From Xiphophorus maculatus (lineage: Eukaryota > Chordata > Actinopteri > Cyprinodontiformes > Poeciliidae), in NCBI RefSeq assembly GCF_002775205.1, contig NC_036458.1, positions 1,017,483 through 1,081,482 on the forward strand: a DNA stretch of 64,000 nt, given 5' to 3'. Of the stretch, positions 21,601 through 28,599 are shown in pieces. A program made the translations under genes and the position numbers. How positions within the stretch are numbered: the first letter of the stretch is position 1; the number at the start of each line of letters is the position of its first letter. Under the pieces are notes generated by a model. That model saw only the letters and a list, made by a program, of their open reading frames with translations. It did not search any database and was not told the DNA's origin.

Positions 21601-24083
21601 GAGGATTTGGTTGATCTTCATCAGGCGTCTTTACTCTCATTGGCTGCTGTTGTTTTCTCTGAGCTTTTATGGAAAGCAGTTTGGCTAAATGCATTAAGGC
21701 GTTAGCCTGAAATCCAGCCATCTGGCACCGTCACTGTCTGCCTCTAATGGCTGCTAATTCCTCACCAGTAATTACAGTCACATAACTTTAATGTTCAGTC
21801 ATTTACATGCAGAAATAATACAAATGTTTTAGTTCTCATAGGAGAACGCCTGCAGCAGTTCATTGTGACGTCATTTATTATTTGAGATAAAACAGAATTT
21901 CTCAGTAATTTAAATATTTTTGCCTGATTTAATGTGATCATCATTATAAATATATTCATGTGTTATTGTAGTATTAACTGTATTAACTAACGTAGATAAT
22001 GTCCTATAAATTAATAAGTTCTGGGTATTTGATATTAACCGATATTAACTAATATTTTATATATTTTATACAATTTTCCCTACTATTTGGCAACCTTGTT
22101 GGCTTTGCTTCTGTTCTCCGGTTCACCTGTAAAGGTTTAGCCCCGCCCCCAACAAAATGTTACTCCACTGAAGTGGGCGGAGCCAGGTGTGGGGTCAGGG
22201 GAGGGGCTTATCTGGGGCGTGGTCAGGATGGGGAATTGTTGCTGCCACTATGTTGCTTTATTTAGCAACTTTTATTTTAAAAGAGCCCCTGGCTGCCAGT
22301 GTAGCAACTTATTTTCTGTTGTTCTGTTTTTGGAGGCGACATGTGAATCACATTTCAGCCCACAGAGGGCAGCACTGACACGGGTTCAGCCCAAATACTC
22401 CAGAATTGAACAAATTTATACAAAAATGTCCAAATTTGCACAGAAATAAGTTAGACAGTTTACCTGCAAAAAAGTTGATTCAGCTTTTAGTTGCTTTTTA
22501 AACACCCACAATCCTTTGCTGCATGACCAGCCCCTCCCCTCCAGTCAGTCCAGTTTGACCCACTGGTGCTGACGTGAATGCCGACAATTCTTGCTTCCTT
22601 ATTATTATTGATAACTAATATTTTTGCCATTTCTTCCTGGTGGGAGCCGAGTGGCTGGATCCCAATGGATCCCAATGGATCCCCGGCCTGACCCTGGTCT
22701 CTGTGGTTCTGCCCAGATTAGTAATCCTTTAATCTGTGATGTCAGGACGGACAGCAGCGGCCGGTCATGGGAATTTCCAGCTGGGTTGGTGCGTGGAATC
22801 TGAATGTGAGCGGCTTTGTTCAGGCCCGGCCCGGCCCGGCCCGGCCCGGCCCGGCGGGGTCTGACGGGGGTAGGGAGGAGGAGAGGAAGGACGATAACCT
22901 GATGCTGTTTGACTGTTTCATGGTCGGTGATTGCTGCCAGATAAAAGCTTCATGATGTCACCGCTGAGTCATCGGCTCCACCCAGTAATGAGGGTTTCTA
23001 CTGGTTTATTCCCAGTCTAACCACTGGCTTTGGTTCTTCATTCCAACAGTCTGGGAACAGAAAAACTTCATGACCTCATAAAATCTTTGATGAACTTTAT
23101 TTGTTTGCACAAACTAACAGTAGGGCTGGACATTTATCGTAAAAAACTTCCAGATTTATTTATAAACTTCAATTAATGTTTAAAAAAACAAACTGTTAGT
23201 ATTATCGAAAAATTATTTTAATTTATTTCCACTGTTCAACAAAACCAATAAATATAAAAAGTTTGATTTGAATCCAGAGAATTTGTGGCAGATTTTAAAT
23301 TGAACTTTAATTCACTGACTGTCCAACATCTGGCTGACAAACTGGAGACGAGACACAGAGCACTTCTGGACGTCCCCAGGAGGACACGCTGTCCCCAGGA
23401 GGACACGCTGTCCCCAGGAGGACACGCTGTCCCCAGGAGGACACGCTGTCCCCAGGAGGACACGCTGTCCCCAGGAGGACACGTTGTCCCCAGGAGGACA
23501 TGTTGCCTCCAGCTGTCCTCTCTGCTCTGTGCAGTCGGTGGAAGCGGTGATGCGGAGCCGGGAGACGCGGCAGCAGAAGAAGACAGAGAGGAAGTGTTCA
23601 CAGTGGAGATCCACAGAGGGCCCCACGGCCTGGGACTGGCCCTGGTGGACGGGACGGTGAGACACCAGGACAGTAATCACTCCTTAGCGTCTCTACATCA
23701 GAACACCGTCTTTATTCTGTGATGTTGCAGCAAACGGCATTGAGAATGAGCGGCATCTACGTGAAGTCGGTGGTTCCCGACTCTCCAGCAGCTCGCTGTG
23801 GGAAGCTGAGGACCGGCGATCGGATCCTGGCCGTCAACGGCGCCAGCCTTGTCGGAATGGAATACAGCACGTAAGACAGCAGAGACGGCTGCATTCACTC
23901 TGCATTCACTCTGCATTCACCCTGTTAATGCTAACAGTTTAGCAGCTTCCTAACCGTCTGCCATCTGCTTTCAGAGGCAGAGAGTTGATCCGTTCAGCAG
24001 GAGACGCTCTGAGGCTGCTGGTGGCAAAGATGGACACCGGCTGCAGCTGCAGCAGCAGGAATGCAGCTGCAGCTACATGCTGA
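5487..24083 (+). CDS. rasip1: Rasip1 (Ras-interacting protein 1), complete 15-exon model with C-terminal PDZ
   Basis: Rasip1 is an endothelial effector of Rap1/Ras-family GTPases that works with its paralogue Radil and ArhGAP29 to lower RhoA signalling at junctions and allow vessel lumen formation (family knowledge). Coding exons: 5487-5614, 7507-7833, 8112-8347, 9504-9832, 12539-13228, 13310-13347, 13599-13768, 13856-13968, 15989-16208, 16789-16961, 18930-19074, 20689-21243, 23535-23656, 23731-23870, 23975-24083. All phases join, giving 3495 bases, 1164 residues plus stop. Domains: N-terminal LNFPVGLLIRSPKRRLAKLG typical of Rasip1 rather than Radil; RA about 120-225; FHA-like about 325-445; DIL about 590-860; PDZ about 1060-1145 with GLGL binding loop. 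Mammalian Rasip1 is about 960 residues and lacks the PDZ. The N-terminus, FHA and DIL regions fit Rasip1 best, while the LLTPPNTPQGPEPGEP linker and PDZ resemble Radil. The ATG at 5487 is the only in-frame start in exon 1 before the conserved segment. Confidence 0.9.
6774..7506. other. rasip1 intron 1, distal part
   Basis: Short GC-rich patch (6795-6835) in AT-rich sequence. No exon-like content is seen before the exon 2 acceptor at 7505-7506. Confidence 0.4.
7507..7833 (+). CDS. rasip1: rasip1 coding exon 2 (start of RA domain)
   Basis: Acceptor CTCAG, donor GTGAGA. It encodes a basic, Ser-rich stretch and then the opening of the Ras-association domain (PGILKIFG, HYKSVLATSQSSARELVREA). Confidence 0.9.
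8112..8347 (+). CDS. rasip1: rasip1 coding exon 3 (RA domain), donor inside a tandem array
   Basis: Completes the RA domain (YVLCDVIGQTG, ANERPLLLQALWKPKEGF, RFEIQRRS). The expected boundary is DTITAG|V, since Radil and Rasip1 continue with (V/I)NAQAR, which is exon 4. The donor CAG|GTAACC at 8348 is the first of 13 repeated donors (8348-8594), all in the same phase. Confidence 0.88.
8343..8604 (+). repeat. 18/24-bp tandem array carrying 13 repeated 5' splice sites
   Basis: Units are GTAACCCCGTACCGACAG (18 bp) or the same with an extra CTCCCC-type hexamer (24 bp). Every unit contains CAG|GTAACC, identical in core to the exon 3 donor. GT positions are 8348, 8366, 8384, 8408, 8426, 8450, 8468, 8492, 8510, 8534, 8552, 8570 and 8594. 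All spacings are multiples of six. The exon frame stays open to a TAA at 8602-8604, so each donor would add NPVPTG or NPSPVPTG units in frame. Confidence 0.92.
8763..8803. repeat. Perfect 17-bp hairpin made of the donor repeat
   Basis: Arm 8763-8779 (GGGTTACCTGTACCGAC) is the exact reverse complement of 8787-8803, with a 7-base loop (TTCCCCT). The right arm continues into two more direct copies of the exon 3 donor repeat (to about 8836). Confidence 0.9.
9504..9832 (+). CDS. rasip1: rasip1 coding exon 4, donor inside a 22-bp tandem array
   Basis: Opens with VNAQARKLQKNRSR, continues through an acidic Ser-rich linker and ends with YFLLLQGYDHRQ, the first strand of the FHA-like domain, which continues as DFVIYLM in exon 5. 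The donor CAG|GTGGGC at 9833 is the first of seven 22-bp spaced copies. Confidence 0.88.
9823..9985 (+). repeat. 22-bp tandem array carrying seven repeated 5' splice sites
   Basis: The unit is ACAGGTGGGCTATCGACCAG plus AG. CAG|GTGGGC recurs at GT positions 9833 (the exon 4 donor), 9855, 9877, 9899, 9921, 9943 and 9965. One unit (near 9908-9915) has CAGG in place of CCAG. With a period of 22, only the donors at +66 and +132 preserve frame. Confidence 0.92.
10130..10445 (+). repeat. Common teleost interspersed repeat with internal (CA)n
   Basis: Contains GGCGAGAGGCGGGGTCAC, CCAGTCCATCGCAGG, GAGGAAGCCGGAGTTCC and GGGAGAACATGCAGAAAG, blocks I recognise as a very abundant unclassified fish repeat. 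A CA microsatellite is at 10293-10321. A partial second copy lies at about 28495-28590. Confidence 0.65.
10446..12538. other. Remainder of rasip1 intron 4
   Basis: AT-rich with a short CCAGAA-type repeat (11325-11352) and a GC-rich CGCC patch (12000-12080). No coding content is recognised before the exon 5 acceptor TCTTTTAG. Confidence 0.4.
12539..13228 (+). CDS. rasip1: rasip1 coding exon 5 (FHA-like domain)
   Basis: 230 codons, phase 0 at both ends. It carries DFVIYLMSGSSTIFG, HGAPVTRNGFLL, ELNPGDLIGLGKHYLFLFKD (FHA-like fold shared with Rasip1/Radil), a Cys-containing insert, and then KLTPAFLLILCIQHSAGSF, which begins the region leading into DIL. Confidence 0.9.
13310..13347 (+). CDS. rasip1: rasip1 coding exon 6 (38 bp)
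   Basis: Encodes EKTKELAAMQPE, the conserved WEKTKELA helix split by the preceding intron. The acceptor is AACCTTTCAG and the donor GTGAGT. The 81-bp intron before it is stop-free and in frame. Confidence 0.88.
13599..13768 (+). CDS. rasip1: rasip1 coding exon 7 (start of DIL domain)
   Basis: Encodes MEELISGLQPLVLWMANSIE, the characteristic start of the dilute domain of this family. It ends in phase 1 with donor GTGGAC. Confidence 0.9.
13856..13968 (+). CDS. rasip1: rasip1 coding exon 8 (DIL domain)
   Basis: Encodes CEEAMTVLEEVIMFTFQQSV and ends YYLTK. The donor AAG|GTCTGC is weak (poor match at +3 to +5), but the protein break coincides with the conserved LTK junction and the next exon joins in phase 0. 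Confidence 0.85.
13969..15988. other. rasip1 intron 8
   Basis: Holds a 30-bp unit repeated about 2.5 times (15112-15195, GGTTCTTATGATCTGAACTT core) and a GT/GC microsatellite (15666-15703). No exon is seen. Confidence 0.5.
15989..16208 (+). CDS. rasip1: rasip1 coding exon 9 (DIL domain)
   Basis: Encodes MYPALGGLLDGNPF and LCAYLFFFINASLFNSLMER. The acceptor is CCTTGCAG and the donor GTAGCA, ending in phase 1. Confidence 0.9.
16209..16788. other. rasip1 intron 9
   Basis: Only AT-rich sequence and a short GCTTTAGCGTTAGC-type repeat (16225-16247) are seen. Confidence 0.4.
16789..16961 (+). CDS. rasip1: rasip1 coding exon 10 (DIL domain)
   Basis: Encodes GFYQWSRGVQIRANLDLLMD and KLSAAVNLLATPKETLLQ, close to the Rasip1 dilute domain. 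The acceptor is CTTCTTCAG and the donor GTCAGC. Confidence 0.9.
17436..17668 (+). repeat. 30-bp minisatellite in rasip1 intron 10
   Basis: About eight copies of a unit containing GTTGCCATGTTGCGGCCGTT and CTGCCCTCGG. Because the period is a multiple of three and the unit lacks stops, several frames on both strands stay open. These are not genes. Confidence 0.85.
18537..18606 (+). repeat. Trinucleotide-like CTG/GAG repeat
   Basis: GCTGCTGCAGCTGGA units repeated in rasip1 intron 10, a simple coding-like repeat outside any exon. Confidence 0.7.
18930..19074 (+). CDS. rasip1: rasip1 coding exon 11 (end of DIL domain)
   Basis: Encodes ASWASLRAEFATLTPAQLHH, near identical in pattern to the Rasip1 end of DIL. 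The acceptor is CCCCTGCAG and the donor GTGAGA. Confidence 0.9.
19218..19438. mobile_element. hAT-type non-autonomous element in rasip1 intron 11
   Basis: The termini CAGTGGTCCCCAACC and GGTTGGGGACCGCTG are inverted with one mismatch. Flanks CTTTCTAG (19210-19217) and CTTTATAG (19439-19446) form an 8-bp target-site duplication with one change, the hAT signature. It is 221 bp long with no transposase. Confidence 0.85.
19447..20688. other. Rest of rasip1 intron 11
   Basis: Contains one copy of an approximately 84-bp duplicated block (19547-19630; second copy at 21896-21981 in intron 12) and TTATTGATTATTGATTG simple repeats (20590-20680). No exon is recognised. Confidence 0.5.
20689..21243 (+). 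CDS. rasip1: rasip1 coding exon 12 (post-DIL linker)
   Basis: Starts ADVLLSLDSHPPLILPSS, a Rasip1 hallmark, then a helix-rich part and a Pro/Ser/Gly-rich linker ending LLTPPNTPQGPEPGEP, which resembles the Radil linker. A possible internal donor GTAAGG sits at about 20870. The main donor GTAAGG at 21244 gives the phase required by exon 13. Confidence 0.85.
21244..23534. other. rasip1 intron 12
   Basis: Holds short GCTAACCAAGTGCTAACCAG repeats (21478-21534), a GGCCC run (22822-22856), the 84-bp duplicated block and, near the acceptor, the 19-bp array. No exon is recognised. Confidence 0.5.
23374..23504 (+). repeat. 19-bp minisatellite just upstream of the PDZ exon acceptor
   Basis: About seven copies of TGTCCCCAGGAGGACACGC. 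Each contains CCCCAG|G, a 3'-splice-site-like core, but without a pyrimidine tract. The array ends about 30 bases before the functional acceptor at 23533-23534. Confidence 0.85.
23535..23656 (+). CDS. rasip1: rasip1 coding exon 13 (start of PDZ)
   Basis: Encodes an acidic stretch and then EVFTVEIHRGPHGLGLALVD, whose GLGL is the PDZ carboxylate-binding loop. The acceptor CTCTGTGCAG lies just downstream of a 19-bp tandem array. Confidence 0.85.
23731..23870 (+). CDS. rasip1: rasip1 coding exon 14 (PDZ core)
   Basis: Encodes SGIYVKSVVPDSPAARCGKL and TGDRILAVNGASLVGM, the canonical PDZ core. It is phase 0 in and phase 2 out, with donor GTAAGA. Confidence 0.9.
23975..24083 (+). CDS. rasip1: rasip1 coding exon 15 (end of PDZ, stop)
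   Basis: Encodes GRELIRSAGDALRLLVAKMD, the last PDZ helix and strand, and then a short Ser/Cys/Ala-rich tail with TGA at 24081-24083. Confidence 0.88.
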
Positions 24084-24587
24084 GAGCAGAGAGAGTCTTC
24101 TCCTCCGACTGCAGCACCGAGCCAAGGTTCACTGGATCCACCAGACGCAGCACCGCTGCTAGAAACCTGCTTTCTGCTGCTGCAGCTTCTGTCTGGCCTG
24201 CAAACTGGGAGGAAAACCTGCAGCTGCTGCAGCTTCAGGCTCAGATCCAAACGTTTGCTGTAAACACGTGAAAGAAGCAGCAGCTCAGTAATCTGTAAAA
24301 TGTTTTCATGTTCTGCTGCCTTCATGTTTTATAAAAACTGAATTGTTTCGCCGCTGTTGCTCTGCTTCACAGAAAAGTGAAACTGGATTTATTTAAATGT
24401 TCATTTGATCTCAGAAAGATTTTGACTTTTTATCAGCTTCATTATTTTAATGTCTGAGTTTAATCTGGGTTCATAACTGTTTATAGTTTTGTAAAAGTCA
24501 TAATTCTAATCATCTCATTTAACAGGAAGTTTTAAATGTTTGGTTTTACTCTCCAACTGGAAACATGAACAAAGTTCATCTCCATAA

Positions 24588-24593
24588 AATAAA
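24588..24593 (+). promoter_or_regulatory. rasip1: Candidate rasip1 polyadenylation signal
   Basis: AATAAA about 505 bases past the stop codon. Other AT-rich hexamers nearby could serve instead. Confidence 0.4.
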
Positions 24594-24599
24594 AAGTTC

Positions 24600-26560
24600 A
24601 TTTATTTCAGTAATTCAGATTAAAAATGGAAACTTGATCAAATCTGTTTTTGTTGATGATGGCTTCCAGATGAACATTGCTGCGTCAGCAGACAGAAGGT
24701 TTCTGCTGGAGGAGCTTCTGTCTGGGCTGAGCAGAACCGGCCGGGTGGAGCCTGCAGCGGGCCGGGTGGAGCCGGGTGGAGTTGCTGCCAACGGGTGGAG
24801 CCACCGCCCGGCCGCCTTCCAGCGCCCTGCGGTTTCCAGCCTGGCACGCCTGGGGCCCCCGGGGCCCTGAGGTTAAACACTCCATAAACACTGGAACCAA
24901 CGCTAACGCTAGCAGGCTGCTGAGCTGCTGCCCCCTGCTGGTCCTGCACTGAAACGCCTCATGCATTCTGAACATGTTTGTTCCTCAGTCAGAAAACATG
25001 AACAGATTTTCTGCTCACTGCACTTTGTGATGAAATGTGACTTTCATTTCCAGCAGGACTTTAACAATCTGCCTAAAGATCCAGATAATTTTCTGGATTC
25101 AGAAATTTAACCCAAAATTAAAGATCATTATGTTTCATCGTGTTCATTGTAGGGTCTATAATTAATTACATTTTCATCAAGAAAATAAATTTTCAATTCA
25201 GAAACACTCTTTGTTGCAACGTTATGGAGCAAACAGACGGATGACATTTTTATAGTTTTGAATCTGTTCAGGATCTTCAACCATCAGATTGGAGCAAAGA
25301 GTTTCAGGAAGTCCTGGTTATTCATGGAGCTTCTTTAGAAATGTTTACTGTGGATGCTGACATTAGCATTAGCTGCTACATGTTAGCGTGCTACTTTAGG
25401 CTAGCATAGCTTCTCTGACAGCTAAACTCCTTTTTGCACAACTTGAACACAACAACAGTGTTTTCCAGCGTCCAATCAGGCTGGTCAGAAAGAGACATTG
25501 ACCCCATCAGGCCGAGAGAAGCGGCTTCGTTCTCGCTGCTGTTAGCGGATGTAGCTTGTGCGTCAGATTTGTGGATGTACCAGAAACGCATGAAAGCAAA
25601 GTTCCAGTGGAAAACCTATGTCTAATTTTTAAGAAAAGGAAAAAAGCAGTTAACATTTTTAACACGTTAAAATCTGTGGTTACTTAATCAAAGTTAACAT
25701 GTTAAAGTCATAGCCCTAATTAAATGCACAAATTATGTCAAAATCAGTCCAAATGCAAAAACAAAGATTTCTACTGTCTGGTGTTTGGTTCTGGAGCAAC
25801 AAACTGATTTTATCCTCTTTCTGAAACGGTCATGAAATCGTTTCCCACGTCTGACACGGCGTTCCTGGGTTTTTTCTTATGACCTCAAAACGTTTCTGAT
25901 GAAGTGGAACTCCATCTGTCAGCATTAGAAATGAAATATTCTGTTGAATTGTGCATTTCTACTTTTTATCACTAGTTTTTGCATTTTTATTTTCAGGTTT
26001 TAAAAGCCTGGAAGATAATTGACACAGCAGACCTTGCTGAGATCCTTGAGTTTTGGAAATATTGACTTGGTTTTCATAAGGGTGTTTAACTAATGTGGGA
26101 TGAAGTTTTTAAACTGATAGAAAATCAATTGTTTTCTGTCTCCAGAGGTTTAAAGTGTCAGGAAGCTCCAGGTTTCTGTCTGGACAGAAGGAATATTGTC
26201 CTGGTGAGTTTCCCACAGCGTCTCATCGGTGAGGAGAGCAAGAGAGGAAATGAGGCTCCGCTCACATTACTGAACGTCTGATTCACCCAGGAAAACTCCT
26301 GTCTCAGTTTTCTGATGATGGTGATGAACCACGTCTCTCAGCAAATATGAAAACATTCGGCGATACAAGACATTAACTGGTGAGAAAAATACTCAGTTTT
26401 CTCTGAAGACTGAAATATTTCACAGAAATCAAATTTAAGCTTCAGAAGAAGCAGAAAAAAGACTTTTTCCTGTTTAATGAGTCATAAACTCACCAGGCGT
26501 TTCGCTAGGCCACCAACCAAACGGATCCAATCCAGTGTGGGAGTAAGGTCAGGTGCTGGC
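24600..26560. other. Intergenic region between rasip1 and the 15-bp array
   Basis: A GC-rich patch (24720-24870) shows no conserved protein in any frame. It is followed by AT-rich DNA and copy 1 of an unclassified dispersed repeat (25266-25755). Confidence 0.4.
25266..25755 (+). repeat. Unclassified dispersed repeat, copy 1
   Basis: Aligns over most of its length with 33142-33602. Shared blocks include GGAGCAAAGAGTTTCAGGAA, GCTGCTACATGTTAGC, CACAACTTGAACACAACAAC and TTTTCCAGCGTCCAATCAG. No terminal repeats or coding capacity are seen. Confidence 0.75.
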
Positions 26561-26562
26561 GC

Positions 26563-27197
26563 TGGTTTGGACCTGTTTGGTTTGGATTCATTTGGTTTGG
26601 ATTCGTTTGGTTTGGACCCGTTTGGTTTGGACTCGTTTGGTTTGGATTCATTTGGTTTGGACTCGTTTGGTTTGGATTCATTTGGTTTGGACTCGTTTGG
26701 TTTGGATTCGTTTGGTTTGGACCCGTTTGGTTTGGATTCATTTGGTTTGGATTCGTTTGGTTTGGACTCGTTTGGTTTGGACTCGTTTGGTTTGGACCCT
26801 TTTGGTTTGGACCCGTTTGGTTTGGACTCGTTTGGTTTGGATTCATTTGGTTTGGACCCTTTTGGTTTGGACTCGTTTGGTTTGGACCTGTTTGGTTTGG
26901 ATTCGTTTGGTTTGGACCCGTTTGGTTTGGATTCATTTGGTTTGGACTCGTTTGGTTTGGACCCTTTTGGTTTGGACTCGTTTGGTTTGGACCCTTTTGG
27001 TTTGGATTCATTTGGTTTGGATTCATTTGGTTTGGACTCGTTTGGTTTGGATTCATTTGGTTTGGACTCGTTTGGTTTGGATTCATTTGGTTTGGATTCA
27101 TTTGGTTTGGACTCGTTTGGTTTGGACCCGTTTGGTTTGGATTCGTTTGGTTTGGATTCATTTGGTTTGGACTCGTTTGGTTTGGACTCGTTTGGTT
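26563..27197 (+). repeat. 15-bp minisatellite, about 42 copies
   Basis: The unit TTTGGTTTGGATTCG varies only at the last five bases (ATTCA, ATTCG, ACTCG, ACCCG, ACCCT). With a period of five codons and no stops, long open frames arise on both strands (FGLDS on plus, NPNQT/NPNQM on minus). No start context, splice sites or homology support a gene. The plus strand is G/T-only over the GG-TTTGG core. Confidence 0.93.
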
Positions 27198-27562
27198 CAA
27201 ACAGTTAAGAGTATAATCTTTATGTTTCTGAAAATGACATTTCCGTGTAAATTTGTTTAATTCTGCCACATCTGGCCTTGAAGCGCCTCAGTGCTGCCCT
27301 CTTTGGGTTGATCAGTGGCTACTGCAGTTGAATTTTCCTTTTGGTTCCTGGGGCCTTAAAGCCAAATCCCTAAACTAGCAACAGCTGAAAAGAAGGTGTA
27401 ACTACCCCATAAATACTGTTTTTATCCCCTTCTCCTGATGGATACTTTTGTACGATGCAGTCATATTGATCCTTTCTGAACTTTTGTAATTTTTAATTTA
27501 AAAAATCCTGGCATGCATTTTATCCTTGGTGTGTCACTTTTCAGTTCTGAATCACTATTTTT

Positions 27563-27760
27563 GTTTTTACCCCTCCAGGGTATTTTGTGGCTCTAGTGTC
27601 CCTTATATGACAGCAGGCTGACAGGAAACAGGGAAGGAGAGGGGGGAAGGCCTGCGGCAAATGTCGTCGGGTCCGGGAGTCGAACCTGTGACGGCCGCGT
27701 CGAGGACTCAAGGCCTCCAAATACGGGTCGCGCTAACCGCTACGCCACCACGGCACGCCC
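27563..27760 (-). mobile_element. tRNA-derived SINE, copy B (intact, 15-bp TSD)
   Basis: Read on the minus strand it starts GGGCGTGCCGTGGTGGCG, with A-box-like TAGCGGTTAGC and perfect B box GGTTCGACTCC (27677-27686 region), a tRNA-unrelated body and an A-rich end. The flanks CTGAATCACTATTTT at 27547-27561 and 27761-27775 are a 15-bp target-site duplication, proving insertion by retrotransposition. Confidence 0.9.
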
Positions 27761-28494
27761 CTGAATCACTATTTTAGCTGGATTGTCCCAGTGGTTAACT
27801 TTCTGCTTTTCTTATTATTTCAGATCATCATATCTGTGTTATGTAATTTTATGAATTGGATTCCAGATCCAGCAGCTGTGTGATTTCTACCAAAGCTGAG
27901 AAGCTTTTGGTTCAGTCTGCCAGATTAACACGTCTGGTTTCCTTATTGATGCCTGGACATCTTTACATTTACCGTTCAAACACAAGTAATCCTGACCTTA
28001 AACAGAAAGTGAAACAAACTATTCCTCTGATTCTGTTCTTATATGTGCAACAAACCGCAGAGAGAACATGCAGCTCTTGTTCTGATCGTTCCTGTTTGTG
28101 TGAGAGGAAAACTGCAGAGAAGTTAAACTTCTGGTTAAACTGGAGCACAAGCAGCTTCACATCACACAATATCAGAAATACAGGCGAATTTCCCTCCTGG
28201 AAAGTTCAAATGGTTTTTTACAACCCTGGATTCAAAATCCAACATGTCTGCTGTATGCATGAAATGAACCAAATGTGCTATTTAAAGATATTTTTTCCAA
28301 CCCGGACATTAAATTCCAACATGGCTGCCACGTTCACCAAACATACTTAACGACCGTTTGTCGTAAAATCAGAACTTTCTGTTTGACTAACATTATTAGA
28401 AAAAGATGTTTTGCCATTGAAACTCTATTGAAACTGATATTTAGTCAGCTTTAGTCATCCAACATGTTGAATTCATCCATTTTCTTCCACCCTT

Positions 28495-28590
28495 TCACCC
28501 CATTGGGGTCTGGAGGGAGCAGGTGTCTCTCCAGAGGTCAGCAGGCGAGAGGCGGGGTCACCTGGACAGGTGGCCAGTCCATCGCAGATT
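28495..28590 (+). repeat. Partial copy of the common teleost repeat seen at 10130-10445
   Basis: Shares TCTCCAGAGGTCA, GGCGAGAGGCGGGGTCAC and CCAGTCCATCGCAG with the longer copy, then diverges. Confidence 0.6.
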
Positions 28591-28599
28591 GAATTCAGA

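Noticed and set aside
5487-24083. Calling the gene radil instead of rasip1
   Set aside because: The PDZ and linker resemble Radil, but the N-terminal PVGLLIRSPKRRLAKLG, the APVTRNG FHA segment, YQWSRGVQIR and SHPPLILP are of Rasip1 type. A phylogeny would settle it.
26477-27269. Long open frames on both strands (FGLDS and NPNQ repeats)
   Set aside because: They are produced by a stop-free 15-bp tandem repeat. No splice sites, promoter or family similarity supports a protein.
27660-27760. tRNA gene
   Set aside because: The A and B boxes are present but the structure continues into a SINE body and is flanked by a 15-bp target duplication, so it is a SINE head.
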